Source: Palsa-739 sp035532535 | GTDB lineage: Bacteria > Actinomycetota > Thermoleophilia > Gaiellales > Gaiellaceae | Assembly (NCBI GenBank): GCA_035532535.1 | Contig: DATKQT010000035.1 | Span: 24,252-88,251, forward strand | DNA length: 64,000 nucleotides | Direction: 5' to 3' | In this document: in pieces, positions 19,381 to 26,517 of the stretch | Numbering within the stretch: the first letter of the stretch is position 1 | Layout of the letters: the number at the start of each line of letters is the position of its first letter | Translations under genes and position numbers: made by a program | Notes under the pieces: generated by a model | Databases searched by the model: none | Told to the model about the DNA's origin: nothing | What the model saw: only the letters and a program-made list of their open reading frames with translations

Positions 19381-20436
19381 ATGCCGAAACTCGGCACTTC
19401 GATTCGCATCATCAGCGCCGTTGCGGCGGCCGCGTTTCTCGCGGTCATCGTCGTCGGAACGGCAAACGCAAAGGCGGTGCGCCAGTCCAGCACCATCATC
19501 TCGGGTGCCGGCAGCACGTTCGTCGCGCCACTCATCGCCCAGTGGATTTCACCGATCGGCTCCGCCTACGGCTACGAGCTGCAGTACAGCGCCGTCGGCT
19601 CGGGCGCGGGCATCACGTCGATCACCTCGCGCACGGTCGACTTCGGCGCGAGCGATGCGCCGCTGTCGCCCGACCAGTTCACGGCCTGCAACGGCTGCGA
19701 GCAGATTCCGTGGGCGCTCGGCGCCACCGCCGTCCTCTACAACCTGCCCGGCGTCAAGAGCCTGCTGCACATGACGGGGCCTGTGCTCGCAGACATCTTC
19801 TCGGGGAAGGTCACGACCTGGGACAATCCCAAGATCGCGAAGCTGAACCCAGGCGTCTCGCTCCCGAGCACGAAGATCTCGATCGCCCACCGCTCCGATA
19901 ACTCCGGCACGACCTACAACTTCACCGACTACCTCTCCCACGTCAGCCCGTCGTGGAAGGCGCAGATCGGGACGGGTGTCGCGGTCAACTGGCCGGTCGG
20001 CTCGGCCGGCAAAGGAAGCTCTGGCGTCGCCGCGATCGTGTCGCAGACACCGGGCGCGATCGGATACGCCGACATCGCCTACGCACTGACCAACCACCTG
20101 AAATACTTCGCGATGAAGAATGCCGCCGGCAAGTTCACGACGCCGGGCCTGCGCGCGATGGTCTCGGCCGCCCAGAGCGATGTGCATCCCGCTGCCGACA
20201 ACTCGCTCTCGATCGTCGATCCGCCCGCGAACAAGAAGTACATCAATGCGTATCCCATCTGCACCTTCACGTACGTGATCGTGCCCCTCCAGTCCAGCAA
20301 GGCCGCCCAACTGAGGAAGTTCCTCTTCTGGGCGGTCACGAAGGGCCAGACCTACGGCCCCAGGATCCTCTTCCAGCCTCTCCCGAAGCCCGTCCTCGTC
20401 GTCGACGAGAAGGCGATCGCAAAGATCCACTCGTAG
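19381..20436 (+). CDS. pstS: Phosphate-binding protein PstS
   Basis: A 351-aa secreted periplasmic-binding-type protein that captures phosphate for PstCAB. A signal peptide (about 1-31, ending GTANAKA) has no lipobox Cys, so membrane anchoring is not explained. Phosphate-contact motifs are SGAGSTFVAPLI (binding Ser/Thr), DFGASDAPLS, HRSDNSGTTYNFTDYL and GSAGKGSSGV, all typical of PstS. The start is supported by a strong site, AAGGAGGAGG, 7 bases before the ATG. It is first of pstSCAB and separated by 7 bases from pstC. The upstream region has PHO-box-like repeats. Confidence 0.95.
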   Translation: MPKLGTSIRIISAVAAAAFLAVIVVGTANAKAVRQSSTIISGAGSTFVAPLIAQWISPIGSAYGYELQYSAVGSGAGITSITSRTVDFGASDAPLSPDQFTACNGCEQIPWALGATAVLYNLPGVKSLLHMTGPVLADIFSGKVTTWDNPKIAKLNPGVSLPSTKISIAHRSDNSGTTYNFTDYLSHVSPSWKAQIGTGVAVNWPVGSAGKGSSGVAAIVSQTPGAIGYADIAYALTNHLKYFAMKNAAGKFTTPGLRAMVSAAQSDVHPAADNSLSIVDPPANKKYINAYPICTFTYVIVPLQSSKAAQLRKFLFWAVTKGQTYGPRILFQPLPKPVLVVDEKAIAKIHS

Positions 20437-20443
20437 GGACCGT

Positions 20444-21433
20444 GTGACCACGCTCGACCTCAACGAGGCCACCCGCCGCCCCTTTACGGGGCGGCGGGTG
20501 CGCTTCGGGGACGTCGCGCTGCAGGTCGTCGCGGGAACGGCCGCACTTGCCGTGACCGTCCTCGTCGGGCTGATCGTCTGGAAGGTGGTCGACGGCGCGC
20601 GGCTGTCGATCGCAACGTACGGCCTGCACTTCGTCTGGCGAGTGGCATGGAACCCGGTCGTCGGCCGTGAGGTCTATGGCGCCGGCAGCTTTTTGTTCGG
20701 CACCGCGATCACCTCGCTGTTCGCGCTCGCACTCGCCACACCGCTCGCACTCGGGATCGCGCTCTTCCTGAGCGAGCTCGCACCGCGCGGCCTGCGCGCA
20801 CCGGTGACAGCACTCGTCGAGACGCTTGCCGCGATCCCGAGCGTCGTCATCGGGCTCTGGGGGATCCTCGTTCTCGGACCGGCCCTCCGAACGCACATCG
20901 AGGGCTGGCTGCACTCCGTGTTCGGCTTCATCCCTCTCTTCGGCGACCCGTCGGCCGCCGGCGCGAGCATCTTCACGGCGATCATCGTCCTGACGATCAT
21001 GATCCTGCCGATCGTCTCGAGCATCAGCCGCGAGCTCTTTCTCGGCGTGCCGCACGAGCTGAAGGAGGGCGCGCTCGCCCTCGGCACCACGCGCTGGGAA
21101 ATGGTGCGCGGGGTCGTCTTCCCGTATGCACGGGGCGGCATCGCAGCCGCGCTCATCCTCGGCCTCGGACGCGCGATGGGCGAGGCGATCGCCGTCACGC
21201 AAGTGATCGGCGGCGGTGTCTTCATCCACTGGAGCCTGTTCGGCCAGGGCGACACGCTTGCGAGCAAGATCGCTTCCTCGTATCAAGGTTCGACGACGAA
21301 CCTCTCGACGTCCTCGCTCGTCTACCTCGGGCTGATCCTGCTCGTATTCTCGCTTCTGGCGAATGTCACGGCGCAGTGGATCGTCCGTCGCGTCGCGCGC
21401 CGTCACGGCGTCACGCGCGGAGGGCACGCGTGA
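20444..21433 (+). CDS. pstC: Phosphate ABC transporter permease PstC
   Basis: A 329-aa inner-membrane permease with six predicted transmembrane helices and a cytoplasmic N-terminus. The ABC-interaction EAA loop is seen as ELKEGALALGTTRWEMVRGVVFPYARGG, and the phosphate-channel region includes LAAIPSVVIGLWG. It pairs with PstA to form the channel of the high-affinity importer. The start is a GTG 7 bases after the pstS stop. Its stop overlaps the pstA GTG start by four bases, coupling the two permeases at near-equal levels. Confidence 0.95.
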   Translation: MTTLDLNEATRRPFTGRRVRFGDVALQVVAGTAALAVTVLVGLIVWKVVDGARLSIATYGLHFVWRVAWNPVVGREVYGAGSFLFGTAITSLFALALATPLALGIALFLSELAPRGLRAPVTALVETLAAIPSVVIGLWGILVLGPALRTHIEGWLHSVFGFIPLFGDPSAAGASIFTAIIVLTIMILPIVSSISRELFLGVPHELKEGALALGTTRWEMVRGVVFPYARGGIAAALILGLGRAMGEAIAVTQVIGGGVFIHWSLFGQGDTLASKIASSYQGSTTNLSTSSLVYLGLILLVFSLLANVTAQWIVRRVARRHGVTRGGHA

Positions 21434-22323
21434 GCGCACAGGGCCTCAGCGGGCCTGGGCTCCGCCTCGACCGGCTACCCCGGCGGCGGGCGGTGAACAG
21501 GCTGATGGAGTTGCTCGCCTGGCTTGCCGCGGCGATCGCGATCGCGATCCTCGGAATCGTCGTCTACTCGGTCGCGAGGAAGGGTTGGAGCGAGCTCAAT
21601 CTCAATCTGATCACGAAGGCGCCGATCCCCTTCAGCCTCACGAACGCGCCGCAGGGGCTCGCGAACGCCTTCGCCGGCTCACTCGTGATCGTCGGTCTGG
21701 CGACAGCGATGGCACTCCCGGTCGGGATTCTCGTCGCCGTCTATCTCAACGAGTTCGCGCCGGCCGCCGTGCGGAACGGCGTCGGTCTGATCCTCGACGT
21801 CCTGAACGGCGTACCGGCGATCGTCGTCGGCATCTTCGTGTTCGGGCTGTTGGTTGTCGGCCACGGACAGAACGGTTTCGACGGGGCCTTCGCGCTCGCG
21901 TGCCTCATGCTCCCGCTGGTCGCTCGCGCGACGATGGAGGTGCTCGCGCTCGTGCCGAACTCGCTGCGCGAGGCAAGCCTCGGGCTCGGCATCCCCCAGT
22001 GGAGAACGACGCTCAGCATCGTCCTCCCGCAGACGGTCGGCGGCATCGTCACCGGCACAGTGCTCGCGGTCGCGCGGGTGGCCGGCGAGACGGCGCCGCT
22101 CCTGTTCACGTCGTCGCTCGTCGGCACGCAAACGAGCTGGGACCCGCACCACGCGCTGCAGTCGATTCCGGTCGCGATCTTCGAGCTTTCGGAGTCGCCC
22201 GACCCCGCAGATCACGCGCGTGCCTGGGCGGCGGCGCTGGTGCTCCTGATGTTCATCCTGTTCGCCAGCCTCGCAGGGCGCTGGCTCGCGACCCGGAGCC
22301 GCGCCAAGATGGCCACCCGTTGA
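21430..22323 (+). CDS. pstA: Phosphate ABC transporter permease PstA
   Basis: A 297-aa permease with about six transmembrane helices. Family motifs are NEFAPAAVRNGVGLILDVLNG, GVPAIVVGIFVFGL, the EAA loop SLREASLGLGIPQWRTTLSIVLPQ, and VARVAGETAPLLFT. The GTG at 21430 overlaps the pstC stop (GTGA), which fixes the start; an upstream in-frame ATG at 21376 would put coding sequence deep inside pstC. It forms the heterodimeric channel with PstC. Its stop shares a base with an in-frame ATG at 22323, but pstB more likely starts at 22341. Confidence 0.94.
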   Translation: MSAQGLSGPGLRLDRLPRRRAVNRLMELLAWLAAAIAIAILGIVVYSVARKGWSELNLNLITKAPIPFSLTNAPQGLANAFAGSLVIVGLATAMALPVGILVAVYLNEFAPAAVRNGVGLILDVLNGVPAIVVGIFVFGLLVVGHGQNGFDGAFALACLMLPLVARATMEVLALVPNSLREASLGLGIPQWRTTLSIVLPQTVGGIVTGTVLAVARVAGETAPLLFTSSLVGTQTSWDPHHALQSIPVAIFELSESPDPADHARAWAAALVLLMFILFASLAGRWLATRSRAKMATR

Positions 22324-22340
22324 TGGAAGGAGCCGAGCGC

Positions 22341-23189
22341 ATGTCGACTACGATCGAGCCGACTGTGAGAGTCGAGACGACTCGCCGCCAGCCGATGCCG
22401 CCGCGCGAGCGGCTCGAGACGATCTTCCACGTCGAAGGCCTCGACGCGCTCTATAGCGGAAAGGCGGCGATCAAGGACGTCACGATCGACGTGTACAAGA
22501 ACCTCGTCACCGCCATCATCGGACCCTCCGGCTGCGGCAAGAGCACGTTCATCCGCTGCTTCAACCGGATGAACGACCTGATCCCGGGCTTCAGCCAGAC
22601 GGGCACGATCCGTTACCACGGGCAGGACATCTGCGCGTCCAACATCGACCCGGTCGCGGTCCGGCGGAACATCGGCATGGTCTTCCAGCGGCCGAACCCG
22701 TTTCCGAAGTCGATCTACGACAATGTCGCGTGGGGCTGCCGCGTCCTCGGCATGAAGGACGGCCTCGACGAGCGCGTCGAACGCGCGCTCACACAGGCAG
22801 CGTTATGGGATGAGGTGAAGGACCGTCTCAAAGCAAGCGGCCTTTCGCTCTCCGGAGGCCAGCAGCAGCGCCTCTGCATTGCGCGTGCAATTGCCGTCGA
22901 GCCAGACGTCGTTTTGATGGACGAGCCGGCCGCATCGCTCGATCCGATCGCAACGCAGGCGATCGAGCAGCTCATGCACGAGCTGAAGAGCGAGTACACG
23001 TTCGTCATCGTCACGCACAACATGCAGCAGGCGGCACGCGTCGCCGACATGACGGCGTTCTTCTCCATCTCGCGTGGCGAAGAGGGCAAGCGTTTCGGCG
23101 AGCTCATCGAGTACGACGCGACTGAGAAGATCTTCACCGCGCCCTCCGATAAGCGGACGGAGGACTACGTCACCGGTCGCTTCGGCTAG
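22341..23189 (+). CDS. pstB: Phosphate ABC transporter ATPase PstB
   Basis: A 282-aa ABC ATPase energising phosphate import. Walker A is GPSGCGKST, the Q-loop is VFQRPNPFPKSIYDN, the signature is LSLSGGQQQRLCIARA, Walker B is VVLMDEPAASLDP, and the H-loop is VTHNMQQA. The ATG at 22341 has GGAAGGAG 9 bases upstream. An ATG at 22323 (TGATG with the pstA stop) would add six residues. The stop overlaps the stop of the convergent aquaporin gene by four bases. The ABC signature and spacing are canonical for PstB. Confidence 0.95.
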   Translation: MSTTIEPTVRVETTRRQPMPPRERLETIFHVEGLDALYSGKAAIKDVTIDVYKNLVTAIIGPSGCGKSTFIRCFNRMNDLIPGFSQTGTIRYHGQDICASNIDPVAVRRNIGMVFQRPNPFPKSIYDNVAWGCRVLGMKDGLDERVERALTQAALWDEVKDRLKASGLSLSGGQQQRLCIARAIAVEPDVVLMDEPAASLDPIATQAIEQLMHELKSEYTFVIVTHNMQQAARVADMTAFFSISRGEEGKRFGELIEYDATEKIFTAPSDKRTEDYVTGRFG

Positions 23190-23821
23190 GCGCGCAAGTA
23201 TCGGTACGTCAGCGCCGCCAGCGCAGCACCGAGCGGCGGCGCGACGAGGTAGAGCCACAGCGCGTGCAGGTCGCCGGAGACGAGCGCCGGCGCGAGCGAG
23301 CGCGCGGGATTCATCGACGCGCCCGTGACCGGCCCGCCGAAGAGCGCGTCGAGCCCGACGGTGCCGCCGACCGCGATCGCGGCCGCCTCTCCGACCGCGC
23401 GGCTGTCGGTGGCGACCGCCATGATCACGAACATCAGAAAAAACGTGAGGACGATCTCCCACAGGAACGCCTGTCCCTGCGATCCGGCCGGAAGCGTGGC
23501 GCCGTCGTGCGCGTGGTTTCCGAGCGACCCGCGGACAAGCACCGCGGCCGCGATCGCGCCAACGAACTGCGCAAGCCAGTAACCGAGCGCACGCCTGCGG
23601 GGAAAGTGCCGCGTGAGCGCGAACGCGAGCGTGACGCCAGGATTGAAGTGTGCGCCGGAGATGTGCCCGAGGGCGTAGATCATCACCATGATCACGAGGC
23701 CGAACGTGAGCGCGACCCCGAGATGACCGAGTGCGCCGGTCTTTGCGTTGACGACGATCGCGCCGCAACCGGCGAAGACGAGCGCGAACGTCCCGATCGC
23801 CTCCGCGAGGAGCGCCCTCAC
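23186..23821 (-). CDS. MIP-family channel (AqpS-like aquaglyceroporin)
   Basis: A 211-aa major intrinsic protein with six helices and two pore half-helices. The first pore motif is NPG (residues 60-62, in HFNPGVTLAF) instead of NPA; the second is NPA (171-173, in ASMNPARSLAPAL). The GTG at 23821 overlaps the arsC stop by four bases. In Sinorhizobium meliloti an aquaglyceroporin (AqpS) replaces the arsenite pump in an ars operon and lets arsenite made by ArsC leak out down its gradient. The coupling to arsC here suggests the same role. Water or glycerol transport cannot be excluded. Confidence 0.85.
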   Translation of the reverse strand: MRALLAEAIGTFALVFAGCGAIVVNAKTGALGHLGVALTFGLVIMVMIYALGHISGAHFNPGVTLAFALTRHFPRRRALGYWLAQFVGAIAAAVLVRGSLGNHAHDGATLPAGSQGQAFLWEIVLTFFLMFVIMAVATDSRAVGEAAAIAVGGTVGLDALFGGPVTGASMNPARSLAPALVSGDLHALWLYLVAPPLGAALAALTYRYLRA

Positions 23822-24447
23822 TCGGGCAGCAGCTCGGCGATCAGGCGCTGCACTCTTGCGTCGATGTCGTCGCGGATCCGCCGCACCGCGTCGATCCCCT
23901 GGCCGGCAGGATCGTCGAGCTCCCAATCCTCGTACTTCTTGCCCGGGTAGATCGGGCAGGCGTCGCCGCATCCCATCGTGATGACGATGTCGGCGGCTCG
24001 CACGACTTCGTCGGTGAGCGGCTTCGGGAAGTCCTGCGTCATGTCGACGCCGATCTCGTTCATGGCCTCGAGGACCGCGGGGTTGATCGTGTCGGCCGGT
24101 TCAGAGCCGGCGGAGCGAACGTGGATGCGCCCGTGCGAGCGCAGGCTGACGAGCCCCGCCGCCATCTGGCTGCGACCGGCGTTGTGCACGCACACGAAGA
24201 GCACCTCGGGCTGCTCCTTCACGACGCCCCCCTCCGCCTGTGCGAGAGCGTGAAGCCGCTCGCGTGCGAAGCGGTGCACGAGGAGCGGCACGTACGTCGA
24301 GATCCGCGCGCCGCTGAGCAGGTCGCTCGACTCCTCGATGTATCGCGCGATCGTCTCGCTGGAAAACATGCCAGCGAACTCCTCGTGGAGCTCCTCCGCT
24401 GCGTGCCGGATCTGGTTGCGCGTGATCGGATCGAGTGTCTCGGACAC
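23818..24447 (-). CDS. arsC: Arsenate reductase ArsC (LMW-PTP fold) with helical N-terminal domain
   Basis: A 209-aa two-part protein. Residues about 5-75 form a helical N-terminal domain (IRHAAEELHEEFAGMF, YVPLLVHRFARERL) known from actinobacterial ArsC proteins. Residues 80-209 are a low-molecular-weight phosphatase fold with the P-loop CVHNAGRS (C86, R92) and the hallmark TMGCGDACPIYPGKKYEDW and DDPAGQ. It reduces arsenate to arsenite, in actinobacteria probably with mycothiol/mycoredoxin. I choose the GTG at 24447 because a good promoter (TTGACA, 17 bases, CAAGAT) places the transcript start at or next to it. The alternative GTG at 24468 lies inside the promoter spacer. The aquaporin gene is coupled downstream. 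Confidence 0.88.
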   Translation of the reverse strand: MSETLDPITRNQIRHAAEELHEEFAGMFSSETIARYIEESSDLLSGARISTYVPLLVHRFARERLHALAQAEGGVVKEQPEVLFVCVHNAGRSQMAAGLVSLRSHGRIHVRSAGSEPADTINPAVLEAMNEIGVDMTQDFPKPLTDEVVRAADIVITMGCGDACPIYPGKKYEDWELDDPAGQGIDAVRRIRDDIDARVQRLIAELLPE

Positions 24448-24454
24448 TGGCCGG

Positions 24455-24483
24455 ATCTTGTCGAACACATCGATGGCTGTCAA
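24455..24483 (-). promoter_or_regulatory. Promoter for leaderless arsC transcript
   Basis: On the minus strand, TTGACA (24483-24478) and CAAGAT (24460-24455) are separated by 17 bases. The GTG of arsC begins 7 bases after the -10 hexamer, so the mRNA would start at or one base before the start codon. It overlaps the opposite promoter of arsR. A CATCGATG palindrome lies in the spacer. Confidence 0.5.
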
Positions 24484-24486
24484 TAT
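24458..24486 (+). promoter_or_regulatory. Possible promoter for leaderless arsR transcript
   Basis: On the plus strand, TTGTCG (24458-24463) and CAATAT (24481-24486) are 17 bases apart, and GTG of arsR begins 7 bases later at 24494. The two hexamers overlap the -10 and -35 of the arsC promoter, so the two promoters face each other on the same DNA. CAATAT is a poor -10 (3 of 6). Confidence 0.35.
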
Positions 24487-24493
24487 CTCTCGG

Positions 24494-24817
24494 GTGAAGA
24501 CGATCGCGACGCTGTCGTGCCCGCCGCTGCTCGAAGGCGCCATCAGCCGGAGTGAGGCCGATCGCGTGGCAGCGGCCCTCAAGGTGCTCGCCGAGCCTGC
24601 GCGCCTGCGGCTGCTCAGCCTCATCCAGGCGCAGCCCGGTGGTGAGGCGTGCGTGTGCCATCTGACCGGGCCGCTCGGCCTCACCCAGCCGACCGTCAGC
24701 CACCACCTGAAGGTGCTGCTCCAGTCTGGCCTCGTCGAGCGCGAGCAGCGTGGCAGCTGGGCGTTCTTCCGCGTGAAGGCGGAGCCGCTCGCCGCGCTGC
24801 GCGCGGTCCTCTCCTAG
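24494..24817 (+). CDS. arsR: ArsR-family arsenic-sensing repressor
   Basis: A 107-aa winged-helix repressor. The recognition helix region is LTQPTVSHHLKVLLQSGLV, followed by the wing EREQRGSWAFFRV. Candidate As(III) ligands are C9 (LSCPPLL) and the pair C53/C55 in EACVCHL, the usual CxC of ArsR. Arsenite binding would release it from DNA. The GTG at 24494 fits the facing promoter (leaderless); an ATG at 24473 would add MAVNISR but falls inside that promoter. It diverges from arsC-aquaporin, and the shared control region is only about 46 bases. Its stop overlaps the convergent kinase stop by four bases. Confidence 0.88.
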   Translation: MKTIATLSCPPLLEGAISRSEADRVAAALKVLAEPARLRLLSLIQAQPGGEACVCHLTGPLGLTQPTVSHHLKVLLQSGLVEREQRGSWAFFRVKAEPLAALRAVLS

Positions 24818-25695
24818 GCAGGGAAACGGCAGGCGATCTCGAGACCGCGGCCCGGTGGGCTGAGTGCTTCGACGGTCCCGCCGGCCGACGTCACCACGTG
24901 CTTCACGATCGCGAGGCCGAGCCCGGTGCCGCGCGACGTGCGCGCCTGGTCTGCGCGGTAGAAGCGCTCGAACAGCCGAGGAAGCTCGCTCTCGCGAACG
25001 CCGGCCCCGTCGTCGGCAACGGCCAGCACGGCCGCCGCACCGTCGCCCTCGACCGAGACGCGGCACGTGCTTCCAGGCCCCGAATAGCGAATCGCGTTCT
25101 GGACGAGGTTCTCGGCGACGACGCGGATCATCCGCGGCCGGAGCGGAAGCTCGATCTCGGCATCTCCGATGACGACGATCTCGACGCCCGCGTGCTCCGC
25201 GCGGTCGACGTAGGTGCGCGCGACCTCCTCGAGGATCGGAAGTGCCACCGTCCGGCCGAGCGAGACGACCTCGCGGCCGGTCTCGAGCTCGCCGAGGAAC
25301 AGCACGTCGTCGATCAGCTCGCCTGCTTGCTGGATCTCCTGCCGGGCCTGCTCGACGAGGTCCTCGACGCGGGCGCCGGGGAGCCCCGTGCTCTCGAGGA
25401 GCACGAGAAGGCGCGCGAGCGGCGTGCGGAGCTCGTGCGAGACGGCGGCCGTGAAGCCGGCCCGAAGCTCCTGGTAGGCCGAGAGCTCCGGGAGCGCCGC
25501 CAGGAAGAGGACGAGCGGAGCGGGCTCGACGAAGAGCATCTCCTCGGCCACGCGCCGGCCGGGCGTCCCGTCACCGAGTGCGGCCGCACCCGACGGGCTG
25601 GCGGCGACGAGCCGCCGCTCGCTGTCCAGCACGATGACCGGCTCGTCGAGCGCGCCGACGAGGGCCTGGATGCGCTCTCTGTTTCCGTTCACCAC
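24814..25695 (-). CDS. PhoR-like sensor histidine kinase (PAS-HisKA-HATPase), no membrane segment
   Basis: A 293-aa cytoplasmic kinase: an N-terminal PAS-like domain (about 8-70), dimerisation box FTAAVSHELRTPLARL with phospho-His H87, then the ATPase domain with NLVQNAIRYSG, DDGAGV and GTGLGLAIV. No transmembrane helix is visible, unlike most PhoR proteins, so it probably senses phosphate through PhoU or a cytoplasmic cue. It diverges from the OmpR-family regulator gene. Its GTG start (25695, or the adjacent GTG at 25692) lies inside the PHO-box-like repeat array. Assignment to the phosphate system rests on this array and on pst/ppk nearby. Confidence 0.88.
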   Translation of the reverse strand: MVNGNRERIQALVGALDEPVIVLDSERRLVAASPSGAAALGDGTPGRRVAEEMLFVEPAPLVLFLAALPELSAYQELRAGFTAAVSHELRTPLARLLVLLESTGLPGARVEDLVEQARQEIQQAGELIDDVLFLGELETGREVVSLGRTVALPILEEVARTYVDRAEHAGVEIVVIGDAEIELPLRPRMIRVVAENLVQNAIRYSGPGSTCRVSVEGDGAAAVLAVADDGAGVRESELPRLFERFYRADQARTSRGTGLGLAIVKHVVTSAGGTVEALSPPGRGLEIACRFPA

Positions 25696-25726
25696 CCCTT
25701 CACCAGTCCTTCACCCGCCGGTGACC
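25687..25726. promoter_or_regulatory. Tandem 11-nt PHO-box-like repeats between phoP- and phoR-like genes
   Basis: Four heptamers start at exact 11-base intervals: GTTCACC (25687), CTTCACC (25698), CTTCACC (25709) and GGTGACC (25720, weaker). GTTCACC direct repeats at 11-nt spacing are the PhoP-binding PHO box of Streptomyces. The array ends 21 bases before a good -10 (GATAAT) of the regulator gene and covers its -35 region, the usual place for an activator. It also covers the divergent kinase start codon. Confidence 0.7.
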
Positions 25727-25747
25727 CGTCGATTACGGGCTTGACTC

Positions 25748-25753
25748 GATAAT
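25748..25753 (+). promoter_or_regulatory. -10 element of the phoP-like gene, leaderless start
   Basis: GATAAT matches five of six consensus -10 bases. Seven bases later an in-frame ATG stands at 25761, where transcription would be expected to begin. No -35 consensus is present at the right distance (CCCGTC); the PHO-box-like array occupies that region, as in activator-dependent promoters. Confidence 0.5.
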
Positions 25754-25760
25754 GATGCCG

Positions 25761-26456
25761 ATGCCCAAGGTGCTCATCGTCGAGGACGACGAGGTCATCG
25801 CCCAGGGGATGGCGCGCCATCTGAGCGCGGCCGGCTTCGACGCGGTCTGGGTCGCGAACGGGGAACAGGGCCTCGCCCGCCTCCGCTACGAGCAGCCGGA
25901 CGTGTGCGTGCTCGACCTCATGCTCCCCGGCATGGACGGCTGGAAGCTCATCGAGACCGTTCGCGCCGAGGGGATCTCGACACCCGTCGTCGTCGTTTCC
26001 GCGCGCGGCACCGAGCACGACCGCGTGCACGCGCTCGAGATCGGCGCCGACGACTACCTCGTGAAACCGTTCTCGATGAAGGAGCTCGTCGCCCGCGTGC
26101 GCGCCGCCGCACGCCGAGGGATCCGCCGCGATGAGATCCCGCGCGGAGAGCCGATCGAGATCGAGGAGCTCCGCGTGGATCCGCGCGAGGTGCAGGCCTA
26201 CGTCGACGGCGCGAGCGCCGAGCTGACGCCGACCGAGTTTCGCCTCCTGTACCAGCTCGCGCTCGACCAGGGTCGCGTCGCCACGCGCGACGAGCTCCTG
26301 CAGAAGCTGTGGGGACGTCGTGAGTCGCATCGCGACCGCACAGTGGACGTCTTCGTCCGCCGGTTGCGGGAGAAGATCGACCAGCGCGCGTCACGCCACA
26401 CCTTCATCCAGACGCGCTACGGCGTCGGGTACAAGCTCGAAGCCGTACCCAAGTAG
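25761..26456 (+). CDS. phoP: PhoP-like OmpR-family response regulator
   Basis: A 231-aa regulator: receiver domain with acidic pocket EDD (8-10), phospho-acceptor D52 (LDLMLPGMDG), switch Ser in VVVSARG, and Lys in YLVKPFS. A winged-helix DNA-binding domain follows (about 135-228) with LTPTEFRLLYQLA, the recognition helix RDRTVDVFVRRLREKI and the terminal FIQTRYGVGYKL. In-frame ATGs at 25752 and 25755 exist, but the -10 element overlaps the first, so the leaderless ATG at 25761 is preferred. Calling it PhoP rests on the PHO-box-like array in its own promoter and similar repeats before pstS and ppk. Confidence 0.9.
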   Translation: MPKVLIVEDDEVIAQGMARHLSAAGFDAVWVANGEQGLARLRYEQPDVCVLDLMLPGMDGWKLIETVRAEGISTPVVVVSARGTEHDRVHALEIGADDYLVKPFSMKELVARVRAAARRGIRRDEIPRGEPIEIEELRVDPREVQAYVDGASAELTPTEFRLLYQLALDQGRVATRDELLQKLWGRRESHRDRTVDVFVRRLREKIDQRASRHTFIQTRYGVGYKLEAVPK

Positions 26457-26517
26457 ACACAGGAGCGTCACCAGAGGGCCCCCCACGCGCGGCGCGCTCC
26501 GACGCACCATCTGCAGC

